24,562 nt of DNA from a virus: IMG/VR virus record IMGVR_UViG_3300031658_000118, positions 1 through 24,562 of that record, one strand, 5' to 3'. Numbering within the stretch: the first letter of the stretch is position 1; each line of letters begins with the position of its first letter. Both the position numbers and the translations under genes were made by a program. The notes under the pieces were generated by a model. The model had not been told where the DNA came from. It saw nothing but the letters and a program-made list of their open reading frames with translations, and ran no database searches. Below are positions 13,333-21,650 of the stretch, one piece after another.

Positions 13333-16300
13333 TTAACAATAAGACCACCCATCCGCTAATCTAGCTGCAACATTTGAAGGGCTAACATACGCAGAAGTCT
13401 CCCCTTCTTTTTCCATACATACCCAGTTTGTAGCTGAGTCGTAAGTGTAGCCAGTAGGTTGTCCTTTAACCCCTACGATTTGTTCACCTGAGTAACACCT
13501 AAACTGCCCTGCATAAAGACCATCAACATCAATAGGTGAAGCATACCAAAGACCATTTACAGCATCGCAGCAATCTTTAGTTCCAAATGATAATGTTGGT
13601 AATGGGTCATAAAAAGTAAACTCAAAAACACCATCGGTTAGTCCTGTTTTTGCCATGTCACAATTATAAGCTGCAAAGTTATTTACATCAAAATCAACTA
13701 ACTTTATCAACTCCAATTTACTTAATCCGTTCGTGTTTTGTGGAGTGTTTATTTTGTTTATTCTATACCAAGCATTTTTTATAAATATCTTGGTGTTTAA
13801 TTTAATTGCAGAATCCTCTGGGTTCAAATTAAATTTAGCTGTAAACATTTTCGCATTGTCCGAATAAACTTCATTAAACCATGGGTACCAATACTCATTG
13901 AATAAACTATTATATGCGATATTCTTAAATAGGTTTACTGGACTTCTTCCTACTATATGATTAAACACATTACCGAATAAATTAAACTCTAATGTCTTTG
14001 TACTATTTGTTAATGGGATGTTTTTATAAGGGCTTAGAATGTTCATTGTGCTGTTTGCCTTAAATGTAGAAGAACCAACATCTAGTATTTGCACATCTGG
14101 AGATGTAGCATAACTTACCTTGTACCCCATTATGTGCGCCCCATCAATTGCCTTTGGTATTCCGTCCTCAAGTTCATATCTTTGGGGATAAAACACCTCA
14201 CCCTTTCCTGCTTGTTGTAATACTGGAGCTATCCAAGGGACTTTTAATGTCTTGTCTTTTTCTAGCCAATCTGTATTGTTCGGATTGAATGAGCCACTAT
14301 TTGGAGGTACTTCTCTCTCGCTAATTGTTCTTTCGATTAATGCATCAGGGCTTTTCTTGTATTCAAATTCCATTGATTTACTTCTTGATTTAATATTATT
14401 ACCTATCAAACCCCCTTTGTCAATCTTCTCAGTCCAATCAACTTCATCACCCCCTGCCAACCATTCCTTAAATGGTTCAATCTTAAAAGTATTACTATCT
14501 ACTTTATCCCATACTAGATTGAACATTGTAGTCAGTCCTGAAAGTAGCTCCTGTTGTTTCAGTTTAATGCCATACATTGACTCGTTTCGCACTTGGTCTA
14601 CTATGCTCACATTCGCTATTTTAACAGTCTTAAAACTAAAACCTAGTAGTATTTGACCTAGTGTTGAGATACTAGAAAAATTACCTAAATTAATAGTAAA
14701 AGCAAATGATACATTTTTAATGCAATACACAGTCATTTTAAAAGTTTCTTGAGCTATATAAATTGTTCCTGATTGCGTAAACCTTACTGATGTTTGTGGC
14801 GCTCCTACTATATTAATATTTGCAGTTGCTCCATTTGTGTCCGTTGGTATTACCGATAACTTAGCATTCTGAGAACCCCAAGGACTTACATTTGTATTTA
14901 TAAGAAAATTAAAATCAAACGTAATTAATCCAGTTTCTATTGGTGTGTACAATCCTGTAGTTTGGTCAAAAGCTGAGTCAGGGTCATCTACATTCATTGG
15001 AATATTTTTCCAAGTAAAGCTATGACTATTGTATGGAGAAACATTTGATTGTATATCTGGGAGTGTCACCCCCCCCCCAAATAAGTTTCCCGCAGAAACA
15101 TAAGAATAAGCCTCCGCCACAATTGAGAGTTCTTTGTTTGGTGCCAAACCTAAATACAAGTCGGTAAACTCAGTAGTACTTAAAAAAGTGCTTTCGTATT
15201 CATATCCCGCCTCTTTCATTATTTGGTCAAACAAAGTCTTAACCTTCATGCTTGGTCTGAATGCTTGATAATTTAGCGTGTTGGTAATAAATTGGGCAAT
15301 ATTTGGGTCTATTGTTTCCGTTCCATAAGTTTCTACTGGATAGTATAAATCTGGAATTGTGTTCCCTGCCATATTAACTAAGCCACCAGTCCAAGAGGCT
15401 TCAATATTTGCAACTGTATTTTTATGGTCGTATGTGTCCCAAAAATCTGCAGACAAATCCGAGAGTAGTTTATCCTGCATTGACTCCCATAAGGTTGTCG
15501 CCTCTCCGTATATGGTTACATTATAAACCAAGTTTAATTGGTCTATGGTATTAAGAAGCATTGAGCCAGATACTATCACATTTCCTGTAGTGTTTGAGAT
15601 TGTAACGTAACTCCTTTTGTATTGGTTAAAATAATCTGCAGTCACATTTATATCGTAACAATGTGCAAAGAATTTATTGTTTGCATCTGAGAAAGGAATA
15701 GAAAACGCTTGAGTAAAATTGCTCTTTATCTTTCCCGGACTTTCAATTGATGCGGCTTTTCTTATGCTAGTTATTGTCTCGTCTTTTAGTGTATCTAAAA
15801 TGAATAATTCAATCCTAGTTTGCGGGTAGTTATTCCTTGGATTGAAAGTTCTAGTTGAGTTAAAAACTAACCCTGTATTGTTTCTTGTTAAAGTGTTGTT
15901 CGTTATTACTGATGCATCAAAAAAGGTTGTTGTAATATCGCCAATAAAACCCCTAAAACCTTTAAGATAATTTGTGCCATCGTATAAAGCCCCGACTACA
16001 AATTCTTTGTTATAAGTCCAAGTAGGATTCCAGGCAACTGTAGTCGTTCCCATTAAAGTAGAAATACCTTCTACTGAATCATCGTATAGAGTTAATGTTA
16101 ATGGTGATAATTCCAATCGTAATTTAACATAATCCCATTGCCTATAAGTCCCGTTTGGAATTGTAATGCTAACTCCTTGAGCCCCCATGGTGAGTTTAAT
16201 CTCTCCATTTGCATACAACTGTAGTTCCATGTCCTCAGTTGTTCCACGAACAGCCCAAATAGTTTCATAAACAACACCAATTTGTGGTGGTGTATGATAA

Positions 16301-16473
16301 TCAAAGTCTACAACAACCGTTTTTAAAACACTTGTTCCAGAAAGCGCATAGGAAAAATAAGTAGGGGCAGGTGTTATGCCACTATTTCCATTGAAAAAAG
16401 GATAATACCCGTTTGGATAGTCTTGGTTTTTTAGCCCTTTCTGCTCTTGCGCCTGAATTATAACGTTACTCAT
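13333..16473 (-). CDS. Large distal-tail / baseplate hub protein with LamG-like N-terminus
   Basis: A 1046-aa protein. Residues about 45-200 look like a LamG-type jelly roll (YETIWAVRGTTEDMELQLYA, YRQWDYVKLRLELSPLTLTLYDD, YLKGFRGFIGDITTTFFD). The central region (about 400-760) has tail-hub-like features: TLFDQIMKEAGYEYEST, then LTTMFNLVWDKVDSNTFKIEPF and DEVDWTEKIDKGG, typical of tail-tip hub proteins of Bacteroidota phages. The C-terminus is Cys-rich (CC in GTKDCCDAV, QFRCYSGE, WVCMEKE, GWSYC). It probably forms the tail tip and contacts the host surface. A G10 tract encodes G466-G468. Loss of one G creates an immediate stop. It starts 5 nt after the 436-aa gene. Confidence 0.75.
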   Translation of the reverse strand: MSNVIIQAQEQKGLKNQDYPNGYYPFFNGNSGITPAPTYFSYALSGTSVLKTVVVDFDYHTPPQIGVVYETIWAVRGTTEDMELQLYANGEIKLTMGAQGVSITIPNGTYRQWDYVKLRLELSPLTLTLYDDSVEGISTLMGTTTVAWNPTWTYNKEFVVGALYDGTNYLKGFRGFIGDITTTFFDASVITNNTLTRNNTGLVFNSTRTFNPRNNYPQTRIELFILDTLKDETITSIRKAASIESPGKIKSNFTQAFSIPFSDANNKFFAHCYDINVTADYFNQYKRSYVTISNTTGNVIVSGSMLLNTIDQLNLVYNVTIYGEATTLWESMQDKLLSDLSADFWDTYDHKNTVANIEASWTGGLVNMAGNTIPDLYYPVETYGTETIDPNIAQFITNTLNYQAFRPSMKVKTLFDQIMKEAGYEYESTFLSTTEFTDLYLGLAPNKELSIVAEAYSYVSAGNLFGGGVTLPDIQSNVSPYNSHSFTWKNIPMNVDDPDSAFDQTTGLYTPIETGLITFDFNFLINTNVSPWGSQNAKLSVIPTDTNGATANINIVGAPQTSVRFTQSGTIYIAQETFKMTVYCIKNVSFAFTINLGNFSSISTLGQILLGFSFKTVKIANVSIVDQVRNESMYGIKLKQQELLSGLTTMFNLVWDKVDSNTFKIEPFKEWLAGGDEVDWTEKIDKGGLIGNNIKSRSKSMEFEYKKSPDALIERTISEREVPPNSGSFNPNNTDWLEKDKTLKVPWIAPVLQQAGKGEVFYPQRYELEDGIPKAIDGAHIMGYKVSYATSPDVQILDVGSSTFKANSTMNILSPYKNIPLTNSTKTLEFNLFGNVFNHIVGRSPVNLFKNIAYNSLFNEYWYPWFNEVYSDNAKMFTAKFNLNPEDSAIKLNTKIFIKNAWYRINKINTPQNTNGLSKLELIKLVDFDVNNFAAYNCDMAKTGLTDGVFEFTFYDPLPTLSFGTKDCCDAVNGLWYASPIDVDGLYAGQFRCYSGEQIVGVKGQPTGYTYDSATNWVCMEKEGETSAYVSPSNVAARLADGWSYC
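15069..15078 (-). repeat. G10 homopolymer tract inside the tail hub gene
   Basis: Ten consecutive G on the minus strand (C on the plus strand) encode Gly466-Gly468 and the first base of Val469 of the 1046-aa protein. With nine G the next codon is TGA. With eleven G a TAG follows after about 17 codons. Long G runs are unexpected in such an AT-rich sequence and are prone to slippage, biologically or in sequencing. Confidence 0.95.
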
Positions 16474-16478
16474 AGTTG

Positions 16479-17789
16479 TTATTTATAATCTGCTGAAATT
16501 AATTCTACATTAATTGTAAATTGAATGAGCCTATCCCACCTATTGGTTTTTATTTTGCTTTTTCTGTTGGTAATCTTGCCATTATAGATATAATCTGAGT
16601 CTTCTCCGCCTTGTGTCTTTCTAGTAAATACAACAATGTAGTCACTTTGAAACATGTGGTACATTTCCTCGGCTTCTATTTCTGTCATGTACTCACTATT
16701 TAAAGCGATGTTGTAGTTCTCTACAACTGAATAAGACCTTGTACCTCCAGACGAACCAAAATCAATTGCTGAGGTATCAAATATTGAATTACTCCAGTCA
16801 GATGACAACTTATTAAAGTCCTTTTTCTTGAAGTCTATTTCGACCATGTTTCTACCTGTAAACATTTTGTATTCCCAAGCTCCAAAACGATTAATAAATC
16901 CAACATTGAAATACTTCCTATCGTCACATTGATGGTTAATATTCACCTGCATTAATTCTGTAATCCTAAAACCTAATGCCAAAGAATTGTAGCCGTAAAC
17001 TGTAAAGTAAGCAGCCGCATCAAAAGCTGTAGAATTTAAGCTCCTCACATTTTTATAGTGGATTGGTATGTAAATAACCCCGTTGCTAATTAAAGCGCTT
17101 GAGTGCATATCTGGAGGTGATGAAATTGGGATATATAAATCTGCAGTTCCTAATGAACCTCCGCTTGAATCATAAAAGCTATATACAAACTTTTGTATTT
17201 CAGCTCGTGGACCAGGGCTTGTCCATGTAGAGTTCTGTATATTCAAACAACCTAAAACACCCCATTGACCTTCATAAGTTTCTATAACTCTTTGAGTACA
17301 CAAGAACCTGCCTTGAGTACCTGCATCTCTTAAACTAAAATGATAAAATGGATCGTTGTACGAATCTTCTTGAATGTTAAAGTTTCCATTGTGCTGAAAC
17401 CACCAATACTCGTCTAATGGATAAGTATTAGTGATTGTCACACCCGAACCATTAATATATCTTTCACCCCAAACTACTGAGAATTTCTTCATTTGCTCTG
17501 GACCATAAGAGTAGGTAGTAACTAAAGTATGAAGCGGTCCGCCTGTTTGTGATTCTTTTACTTGTGCAGCTAAATAGCTTTGTGTCATTGTATGCAAATC
17601 GAAATGACCACGCCCAACTGGATTGCCTGCAGACTCTAAACTCGTCACCACAACATTGTTTACCTTGAGGTCTAATGTATATCTGAAAGATTCCTCATTT
17701 GATAGTGTTGAGGTCAATGTAAGGATAAGCGGACGAGTTGACTTATTCATTACATCTTGAGATGGTTTATTTGTTGCTGTGATTGCCAT
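16479..17789 (-). CDS. Putative distal tail structural protein, 436 aa
   Basis: A 436-aa beta-rich protein with many aromatic residues (YPLDEYWWFQHNGNF, NRFGAWEYKMFTGRN) and a C-terminal region (ITNRKSKIKTNRWDRLIQ, FTINVELISADYK). That ending resembles those of tail proteins found before hub genes in Bacteroidota phages. Its ATG overlaps the TAA of the neck-protein gene by one base, and the hub gene follows after 5 nt. Position between tail-completion proteins and the hub suggests a distal tail (Dit-like) ring or baseplate component. No enzyme motif seen, and the family is not identified with certainty. Confidence 0.55.
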   Translation of the reverse strand: MAITATNKPSQDVMNKSTRPLILTLTSTLSNEESFRYTLDLKVNNVVVTSLESAGNPVGRGHFDLHTMTQSYLAAQVKESQTGGPLHTLVTTYSYGPEQMKKFSVVWGERYINGSGVTITNTYPLDEYWWFQHNGNFNIQEDSYNDPFYHFSLRDAGTQGRFLCTQRVIETYEGQWGVLGCLNIQNSTWTSPGPRAEIQKFVYSFYDSSGGSLGTADLYIPISSPPDMHSSALISNGVIYIPIHYKNVRSLNSTAFDAAAYFTVYGYNSLALGFRITELMQVNINHQCDDRKYFNVGFINRFGAWEYKMFTGRNMVEIDFKKKDFNKLSSDWSNSIFDTSAIDFGSSGGTRSYSVVENYNIALNSEYMTEIEAEEMYHMFQSDYIVVFTRKTQGGEDSDYIYNGKITNRKSKIKTNRWDRLIQFTINVELISADYK

Positions 17790-18223
17790 TATATTAGATT
17801 TTCAAAGTGATTAACTATTCTTTTTTCAAGTTCCTTGTCTGAGTTTTTAAATGCTTTATTTAACCACCTGAAATGCGATGGTGTTCTTGAAGGAAACCCA
17901 GTAATAAATATTTCAGTCGCTGCAGGATATGATAATTTCGTCCCTTTTGTGGGCGGTCTTTTTGTTGTGTACTTATATTTCCTATCTGAGATTCCTAATT
18001 CCATAGCTTCTTTTTGTGCTTTGCCGACTTTCGCAATTGTACGAACAGAACCCCTTACTCCAGAGTTTTGGAATAGACCATAAGCATCAAGGCTCCAAAC
18101 TACCAAACCTTTTCTAACTCTATATTTTAAAGTCCTCTGCATTTCAGTACCTCTAGCATACCTTTTAGCTTTCTTGGTAATGTCCTTAGCCCATGCTGTT
18201 ATTATTAAGTCGAGATTAGCCAC
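17789..18223 (-). CDS. HK97 gp10-like neck / tail completion protein
   Basis: A 144-aa basic protein. Its N-terminal helix (LDLIITAWAKDITKKAKRYA) and the following QRTLKYRVRKGLVVWSLDAYGLFQNSGVRG resemble HK97 gp10-type proteins. The Y-x-x-x-x-x-x-G pattern before a flexible Arg/Lys loop recurs in that family. The C-terminus has HFRWLNKAFKNSDKELEKRIV, a helix also usual there. Such proteins join the completed head to the tail. It starts 5 nt after the 158-aa gene, and its stop overlaps the next start by one base. Assignment from motif pattern, size and neighbours. Confidence 0.65.
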   Translation of the reverse strand: MANLDLIITAWAKDITKKAKRYARGTEMQRTLKYRVRKGLVVWSLDAYGLFQNSGVRGSVRTIAKVGKAQKEAMELGISDRKYKYTTKRPPTKGTKLSYPAATEIFITGFPSRTPSHFRWLNKAFKNSDKELEKRIVNHFENLI

Positions 18224-18228
18224 TAATT

Positions 18229-18705
18229 TTAAGTTTCTGGGATCGGATTAATACATTGATTCAAATCATTAAATCCTTTTATGTCTATATTCACACTCCA
18301 ACCTGTGAGCCTTGCTTCTTTTTCGTGTACTACTGAGGTCGCTGTAATCGTGTCATCTATTTGTCCGCTTGTATCTACTGATATTTCCCAACCGCCTTCT
18401 GCAATTAAGCCTCTAAAAACACTTATGATTATGTCATTAACAATGCTTTCTCCTTCTGATTCAATAACCAATCTATCTGAATCATCTTGCATGACCTCAC
18501 CCCATACCTCTACGATTAGAGAAAAGGTCGAGACGTTACCAGAGTAGGAAACTGCTTCTGGAGCTAAACGGATTAAATATGATTTGTTTTCTATGTCTTT
18601 ATTAACTATGTCTTCCGTCCCATAAAGGAAGGTATGTATCATAGTATGTGAATTACAAGCAGTTTCAAAAGCCGTAACCAACTGGAGTAATGTTTTTCTT
18701 GTCAT
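18229..18705 (-). CDS. Putative tail terminator/completion protein, 158 aa
   Basis: A 158-aa protein with an alpha/beta pattern: an N-terminal helix (TLLQLVTAFETACNSH), then strands (YLIRLAPEAVSY, STFSLIVEVWGEV), a helix with NDIIISVFRGLIAEGGW, and a final strand LTGWSVNIDIKGFNDLN. A Cys-x-x-x-Pro ending follows. This is compatible with tail terminator proteins (gpU-like), which cap the tail tube and form part of the neck. It precedes the gp10-like gene and has TAAATTTG 4 nt before its ATG, so it may start a tail operon. No decisive motif. Confidence 0.55.
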   Translation of the reverse strand: MTRKTLLQLVTAFETACNSHTMIHTFLYGTEDIVNKDIENKSYLIRLAPEAVSYSGNVSTFSLIVEVWGEVMQDDSDRLVIESEGESIVNDIIISVFRGLIAEGGWEISVDTSGQIDDTITATSVVHEKEARLTGWSVNIDIKGFNDLNQCINPIPET

Positions 18706-18709
18706 AGGG

Positions 18710-18717
18710 CAAATTTA
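18710..18717 (-). promoter_or_regulatory. Leaderless-type promoter element TAAATTTG
   Basis: The minus strand reads AAAATCG-TAAATTTG-CCCT-ATG. The first three bases (TAA) are also the stop codon of the frameshifted chaperone-like gene upstream, so gene end and promoter share bases. The context AATCG is identical to that of the element at 13301-13308. Confidence 0.65.
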
Positions 18718-19014
18718 CGATTTTTTATTTCTTAAACTTTCGAGCCTTTGCTGAGTTGATTTATCTTTTTGGTAAGACAGAAAGTAAAAGCATTCTCGAA
18801 GTGGTGTATTTATTACTTTTTCGATATTAAGGTAGCTATTATCTGCGAGTACCATAATCGAATTATAAAGACCGTACTGGCTAAGTAAGTCCGTTCCAGT
18901 TCCTTCTTCTGTGCTTTCCTCAAAGAGTGGCGGGAAGTCGTCTCTAAGTCGATTTGAATAATCAAAAAAAAACCTAGCGCTCCTATCGGAATCCTTGCAG
19001 AAAGTTCTAGCCAT
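18715..19014 (-). CDS. Frame -1 extension of the tail-chaperone-like protein
   Basis: This frame is open for 99 codons from ATG 19014 to 18715 and overlaps the 213-aa frame by about 200 nt. I read it mainly as the second part of one protein: a -1 slip on the T9 run at 18964-18972 joins residues 1-163 of the upstream frame to residues 17-99 of this one, giving 246 aa. The joint reads IPIGALGFFFDYSNRLRDDF, which looks like a continuous helix. The following acidic stretch (FEESTEEGTGTDLLSQYG) is more protein-like than the zero-frame tail. ATG 19014 has no good start context. Independent translation is less likely. Confidence 0.6.
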   Translation of the reverse strand: MARTFCKDSDRSARFFFDYSNRLRDDFPPLFEESTEEGTGTDLLSQYGLYNSIMVLADNSYLNIEKVINTPLRECFYFLSYQKDKSTQQRLESLRNKKS

Positions 19015-19454
19015 TCTTCGGCTAACTTCTCGTTAATCCCTTTGTATTGTTCTATCTGATAATCGTCGCCAATTTGTTTTGTTATTGGTCTATAAAATAT
19101 AGTCGAAATCTTATGGCAGTTTTCCCAGAATCCAGATTCCTTTAATGAGTTTATATCCGAGTATTCAGCTAATGTTAAATTATCGTCTAGGTTTGGATTA
19201 AAACCATATTTTACCCCATCCCATTCAAACGTTTGTACAAAATCCACATTGTTGTGAAATAACTTTCTAAGAACGTCTGCGGTTTCTTTTCCCTCATGAG
19301 ATTTCATATACTTTGAAATTTCACCTGCAAAAATAAAAAGGATATTGTAATCGCTTTTCTTTTGTTCATCTGACAATTTCATGTATTCGACTAGGTGTTT
19401 AATTTTAACCTCTTCAATCTTAGTTGGAAAACTTACATTTCTCTCTACTTTCAT
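18813..19454 (-). CDS. Tail assembly chaperone-like protein, zero frame (213 aa)
   Basis: Residues 1-163 (from MKVERNVSFPTKIEEV to the GALGFF motif) resemble a family I recall in Bacteroidota phages. It is recognisable by WDGVKYGFNPNLDDNLTLAEYSDI, then IFYRPITKQ, IEQYKG and a Gly-Ala-Leu-x-Phe-Phe helix. After the T9 run the zero frame continues for 50 residues of basic, unlikely sequence (LRKAQKKELERT) to a stop. The -1 frame gives the plausible continuation. Tail chaperone genes often use -1 frameshifting (lambda G/GT), and T-TTT-TTT is a perfect slippery heptamer in frame here. It sits between TerL and tail completion genes, 9 nt after TerL. A homopolymer sequencing error would give the same picture. 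Confidence 0.7.
   Translation of the reverse strand: MKVERNVSFPTKIEEVKIKHLVEYMKLSDEQKKSDYNILFIFAGEISKYMKSHEGKETADVLRKLFHNNVDFVQTFEWDGVKYGFNPNLDDNLTLAEYSDINSLKESGFWENCHKISTIFYRPITKQIGDDYQIEQYKGINEKLAEEWLELSARIPIGALGFFLIIQIDLETTSRHSLRKAQKKELERTYLASTVFIIRLWYSQIIATLISKK
18964..18972 (-). other. T9 slippery run with in-frame T-TTT-TTT heptamer
   Basis: On the minus strand the zero-frame codons are GGT-TTT-TTT-TTG, so T-TTT-TTT fits the X-XXY-YYZ rule for -1 slippage. The -1 frame then reads TTT-GAT-TAT and stays open for 82 more codons. The alternative is one missing T in the sequence. Confidence 0.65.
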
Positions 19455-19463
19455 AATCTTTAA

Positions 19464-20771
19464 TTAACTGACATAATAAGTCCCCTGAGGCTGAACCTCA
19501 AAATACATTCGCATCATCATTGTATCTGTAAAATCCGGAGAGCGACCTAATCCTTCTTTTATTAAATTCTTTGGCAGTATTCGCAGTTTAGTATCTGCAT
19601 CAATTTTATAGCTTCTTACCCACTCAAGCTCCTGGATTATTTCCTCTTTGTTTTCTTGCGCTTCGATGTATATCTTATTTGAATTAACATATTTAGCTAA
19701 CCAGTAATAGCATTGAGTCTTTAGGTTCAAATAGTTTTCTTTTCGCAGAACCTTGCCTCCGTTTTTGAATCCTTTTATCTGCATAAAATCAATGACCCCA
19801 CCACCAACTCCATCTTCATCTGCAATTATATTTGAATGAGGTATTTCGTGTTTAGATTTTAAAGCCTCAATAATCGCTTGTAATTCGTTGAGCTTTGATT
19901 TGGCTATTGAGACAATCTCGACCACAACTAAACCCTTCCAAACCATTACTACAGCTTTGTCGCTTCCTAGCCTTGCAATATCTGCAGTAATATATCCCTT
20001 ACCTTTCTCTACAAAGTCGTTTTTCCATAGGTTGGTTATACTGTCATAATCTATTAATGCATTTGGAGAGTCGTCATACTCAAAATTTCCATAGATTAAT
20101 CTTTGAACGGTTATTTTATCCGCTGTTTTTAGCAGCCTTTCAACGTATGGCCCGACCTCAATACTTGGATTATCCGATGGTAAAGCCTTTACGAATTTAT
20201 ATTCCGATGTCAGGGTGTTTGTTGTCCATGGTTTATAGTACCTGGAGTATATATGATTCTTTGAGGGATTAAATGTTTCCAAAATCTTAGGGGTTATGCC
20301 ATGCTTCTGGTTGTTTCTTCTGCCTATTCTAGTGGATAGTATCTCTATTGCCTTGTAGGATGTTTCTGCGGACTCGTCAATGGCACATGATGTCAATTCT
20401 AAGCCTCCAAACCTTTCAAACATTACATCGCTTGGTTTGTATGCTGTATCGATTAAGAATATAACTGATCCATTTTGAAACGTCAAAGTATTATTCTGTT
20501 GATTGTAGTTGTAATCATTTACAGATAGCCCAACCTCATTTAATACCTTGAAAATAGTTATTAATGTAGTCTTTTTTAAGTTGGTCAATTCCTTTCTACC
20601 AACTCCCCAAGCTGTATCACTATATTGTAGGGCGGATGTCACGATCCACCAAGCAAGTAAATAAGACTTTCCAGAAAATGCAGCTCCACCATATCCAATA
20701 AAGACTGATTCTTTATCGTGCAGGTATTCCCATGCCTCGAATTGCTTCTTGGATGGCTCAAACGTAACCAC
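19464..20771 (-). CDS. terL: Terminase large subunit
   Basis: A 435-aa packaging motor with an N-terminal ATPase. Walker A is GGAAFSGKS (residues 28-36), with K35 the nucleotide-binding Lys. Walker B is in LTSCAIDESAE, with D132 and the catalytic E133. The coupling motif TFNPS is at 166-170. RLIYGNFEYD (224-233) is typical of Terminase_6-type proteins. The C-terminal nuclease has likely metal ligands D264 (ITADIAR), D318/D320 (IIADEDGVGGG) and an Asp in RSPDFTDTMMMR. It cuts concatemeric DNA and pumps it into the procapsid through the portal. It starts 1 nt after the small subunit gene. Length is usual for the family. Confidence 0.92.
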   Translation of the reverse strand: MVTFEPSKKQFEAWEYLHDKESVFIGYGGAAFSGKSYLLAWWIVTSALQYSDTAWGVGRKELTNLKKTTLITIFKVLNEVGLSVNDYNYNQQNNTLTFQNGSVIFLIDTAYKPSDVMFERFGGLELTSCAIDESAETSYKAIEILSTRIGRRNNQKHGITPKILETFNPSKNHIYSRYYKPWTTNTLTSEYKFVKALPSDNPSIEVGPYVERLLKTADKITVQRLIYGNFEYDDSPNALIDYDSITNLWKNDFVEKGKGYITADIARLGSDKAVVMVWKGLVVVEIVSIAKSKLNELQAIIEALKSKHEIPHSNIIADEDGVGGGVIDFMQIKGFKNGGKVLRKENYLNLKTQCYYWLAKYVNSNKIYIEAQENKEEIIQELEWVRSYKIDADTKLRILPKNLIKEGLGRSPDFTDTMMMRMYFEVQPQGTYYVS

Positions 20772-20772
20772 T

Positions 20773-21129
20773 CTATGTATTTGGATTCACAATATTAACG
20801 ACCATTCCCACTTTATCACCATCGGTTGTTAAATCCGTATAAGTTTGACTCAATTTTTTCCTGTCATCATCTGAGCAAATTGTTTTATAAAGCGCAATTT
20901 GTAGCGTTGCATTATCTGAATCCGCCCACTTTTTAAGTTGAGAGTGTTTGGTTCTATTCTTATTATTATCCAGCTCCCTTTTTAGTATGTCCGATTTATT
21001 TAACTCTAAGTCATAAAACCTACTCCTACTAATGCCTGAATAAAATGTAAAAATCATTTCATTTGTAAATATATTCTCGTCTTTAATGCATTGTAGTATC
21101 TCTTCTTCATACTGTTCGAATGTCCTCAT
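20773..21129 (-). CDS. Putative terminase small subunit
   Basis: A 118-aa protein directly before the large subunit (1 nt apart). The N-terminal half contains a helix-turn-helix-like stretch (TFYSGISRSRFYDLELNKS, about residues 28-46), expected for recognition of packaging sites. The following region (HSQLKKWADSDNATLQIALYKTI and DDDRKKLSQTYTDLT) is helical and matches the oligomerisation part of small terminases I recall from Bacteroidota phages. It forms a ring that guides TerL to the DNA. The gene follows the holin stop by 1 nt. Assignment depends on both position and the HTH pattern. Confidence 0.72.
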   Translation of the reverse strand: MRTFEQYEEEILQCIKDENIFTNEMIFTFYSGISRSRFYDLELNKSDILKRELDNNKNRTKHSQLKKWADSDNATLQIALYKTICSDDDRKKLSQTYTDLTTDGDKVGMVVNIVNPNT

Positions 21130-21130
21130 A

Positions 21131-21649
21131 TCATTTAGCCATTAATCTAGTTTTGTCTTGACTGCTTTTTGAAGTTCCAAAGTAGAAAGCGAAAATGTTA
21201 CTAACCGCCACACCGAAAACGAACCCCATTAATTGATTAAATAGGTTACTCTCTTCTAATTGTGGCATGAATATAACTGCTAATACTATTCCGCCAAAGG
21301 ATGCTAGTCCAACTGAGCCAGTAAGTATCATCATTATGTCGTTCCCTCCTGCCTTTGCCATTTCAATCTGGCGGTTTCTTGCGCTGTTACGATCCTGTAC
21401 TTCTAGTTCGTACATTTCAGACTCAAAATCTAGCTTGAACATTTCAAACTCCTGAGCTAATGCAAGTACTTCTGGAGAGCTTTTTTTATCCGATGCTTTT
21501 TCTTTGTTGAATATACCAACTACATCCCCAACTGCTCCTGCAAAGTCTCCTTTTGCTATTTTTAAAGCTGCGTTTGCCGTTCCTCCTAGAACTGGGATAA
21601 CCTTATCTAAGAATGCCGAGAACTTTGTGTCTTTAAATTCCTTTTTCAT
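21131..21649 (-). CDS. Holin (3-TM gene-transfer-release type)
   Basis: I start at ATG 21649 (172 aa), 1 nt after the endolysin TGA. A longer frame from 21682 is open but would overlap the endolysin by 32 nt. The protein has an Ala/Gly-rich N-terminal half (GGTANAALKIAKGDFAGAVG), a charged helix with EVQDRNSARNRQIEMAK, and two clear membrane segments at about 105-128 (MMILTGSVGLASFGGIVLAVIF) and 139-158 (LMGFVFGVAVSNIFAFYFG). DRxSARxR before the membrane segments and FYFGTSKSSQDK at the end are usual in the GTA holin 3TM family. It makes holes in the inner membrane at lysis, acting with the M15 enzyme. Confidence 0.8.
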   Translation of the reverse strand: MKKEFKDTKFSAFLDKVIPVLGGTANAALKIAKGDFAGAVGDVVGIFNKEKASDKKSSPEVLALAQEFEMFKLDFESEMYELEVQDRNSARNRQIEMAKAGGNDIMMILTGSVGLASFGGIVLAVIFMPQLEESNLFNQLMGFVFGVAVSNIFAFYFGTSKSSQDKTRLMAK

Positions 21650-21650
21650 A

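Noticed and set aside
14252-14656. 134-aa plus-strand Ser/Leu-rich frame
   Set aside because: Lies fully inside the tail hub gene and has antisense-type composition.
16098-16304. 68-aa minus-strand frame overlapping the 1046-aa gene
   Set aside because: Alternate frame of the LamG-like region with odd His/Trp-rich composition and no start signal.
13333-16473. Possible diversity-generating retroelement target in the tail hub or LamG gene
   Set aside because: No reverse transcriptase gene and no near-identical template/variable repeat pair seen in the window.
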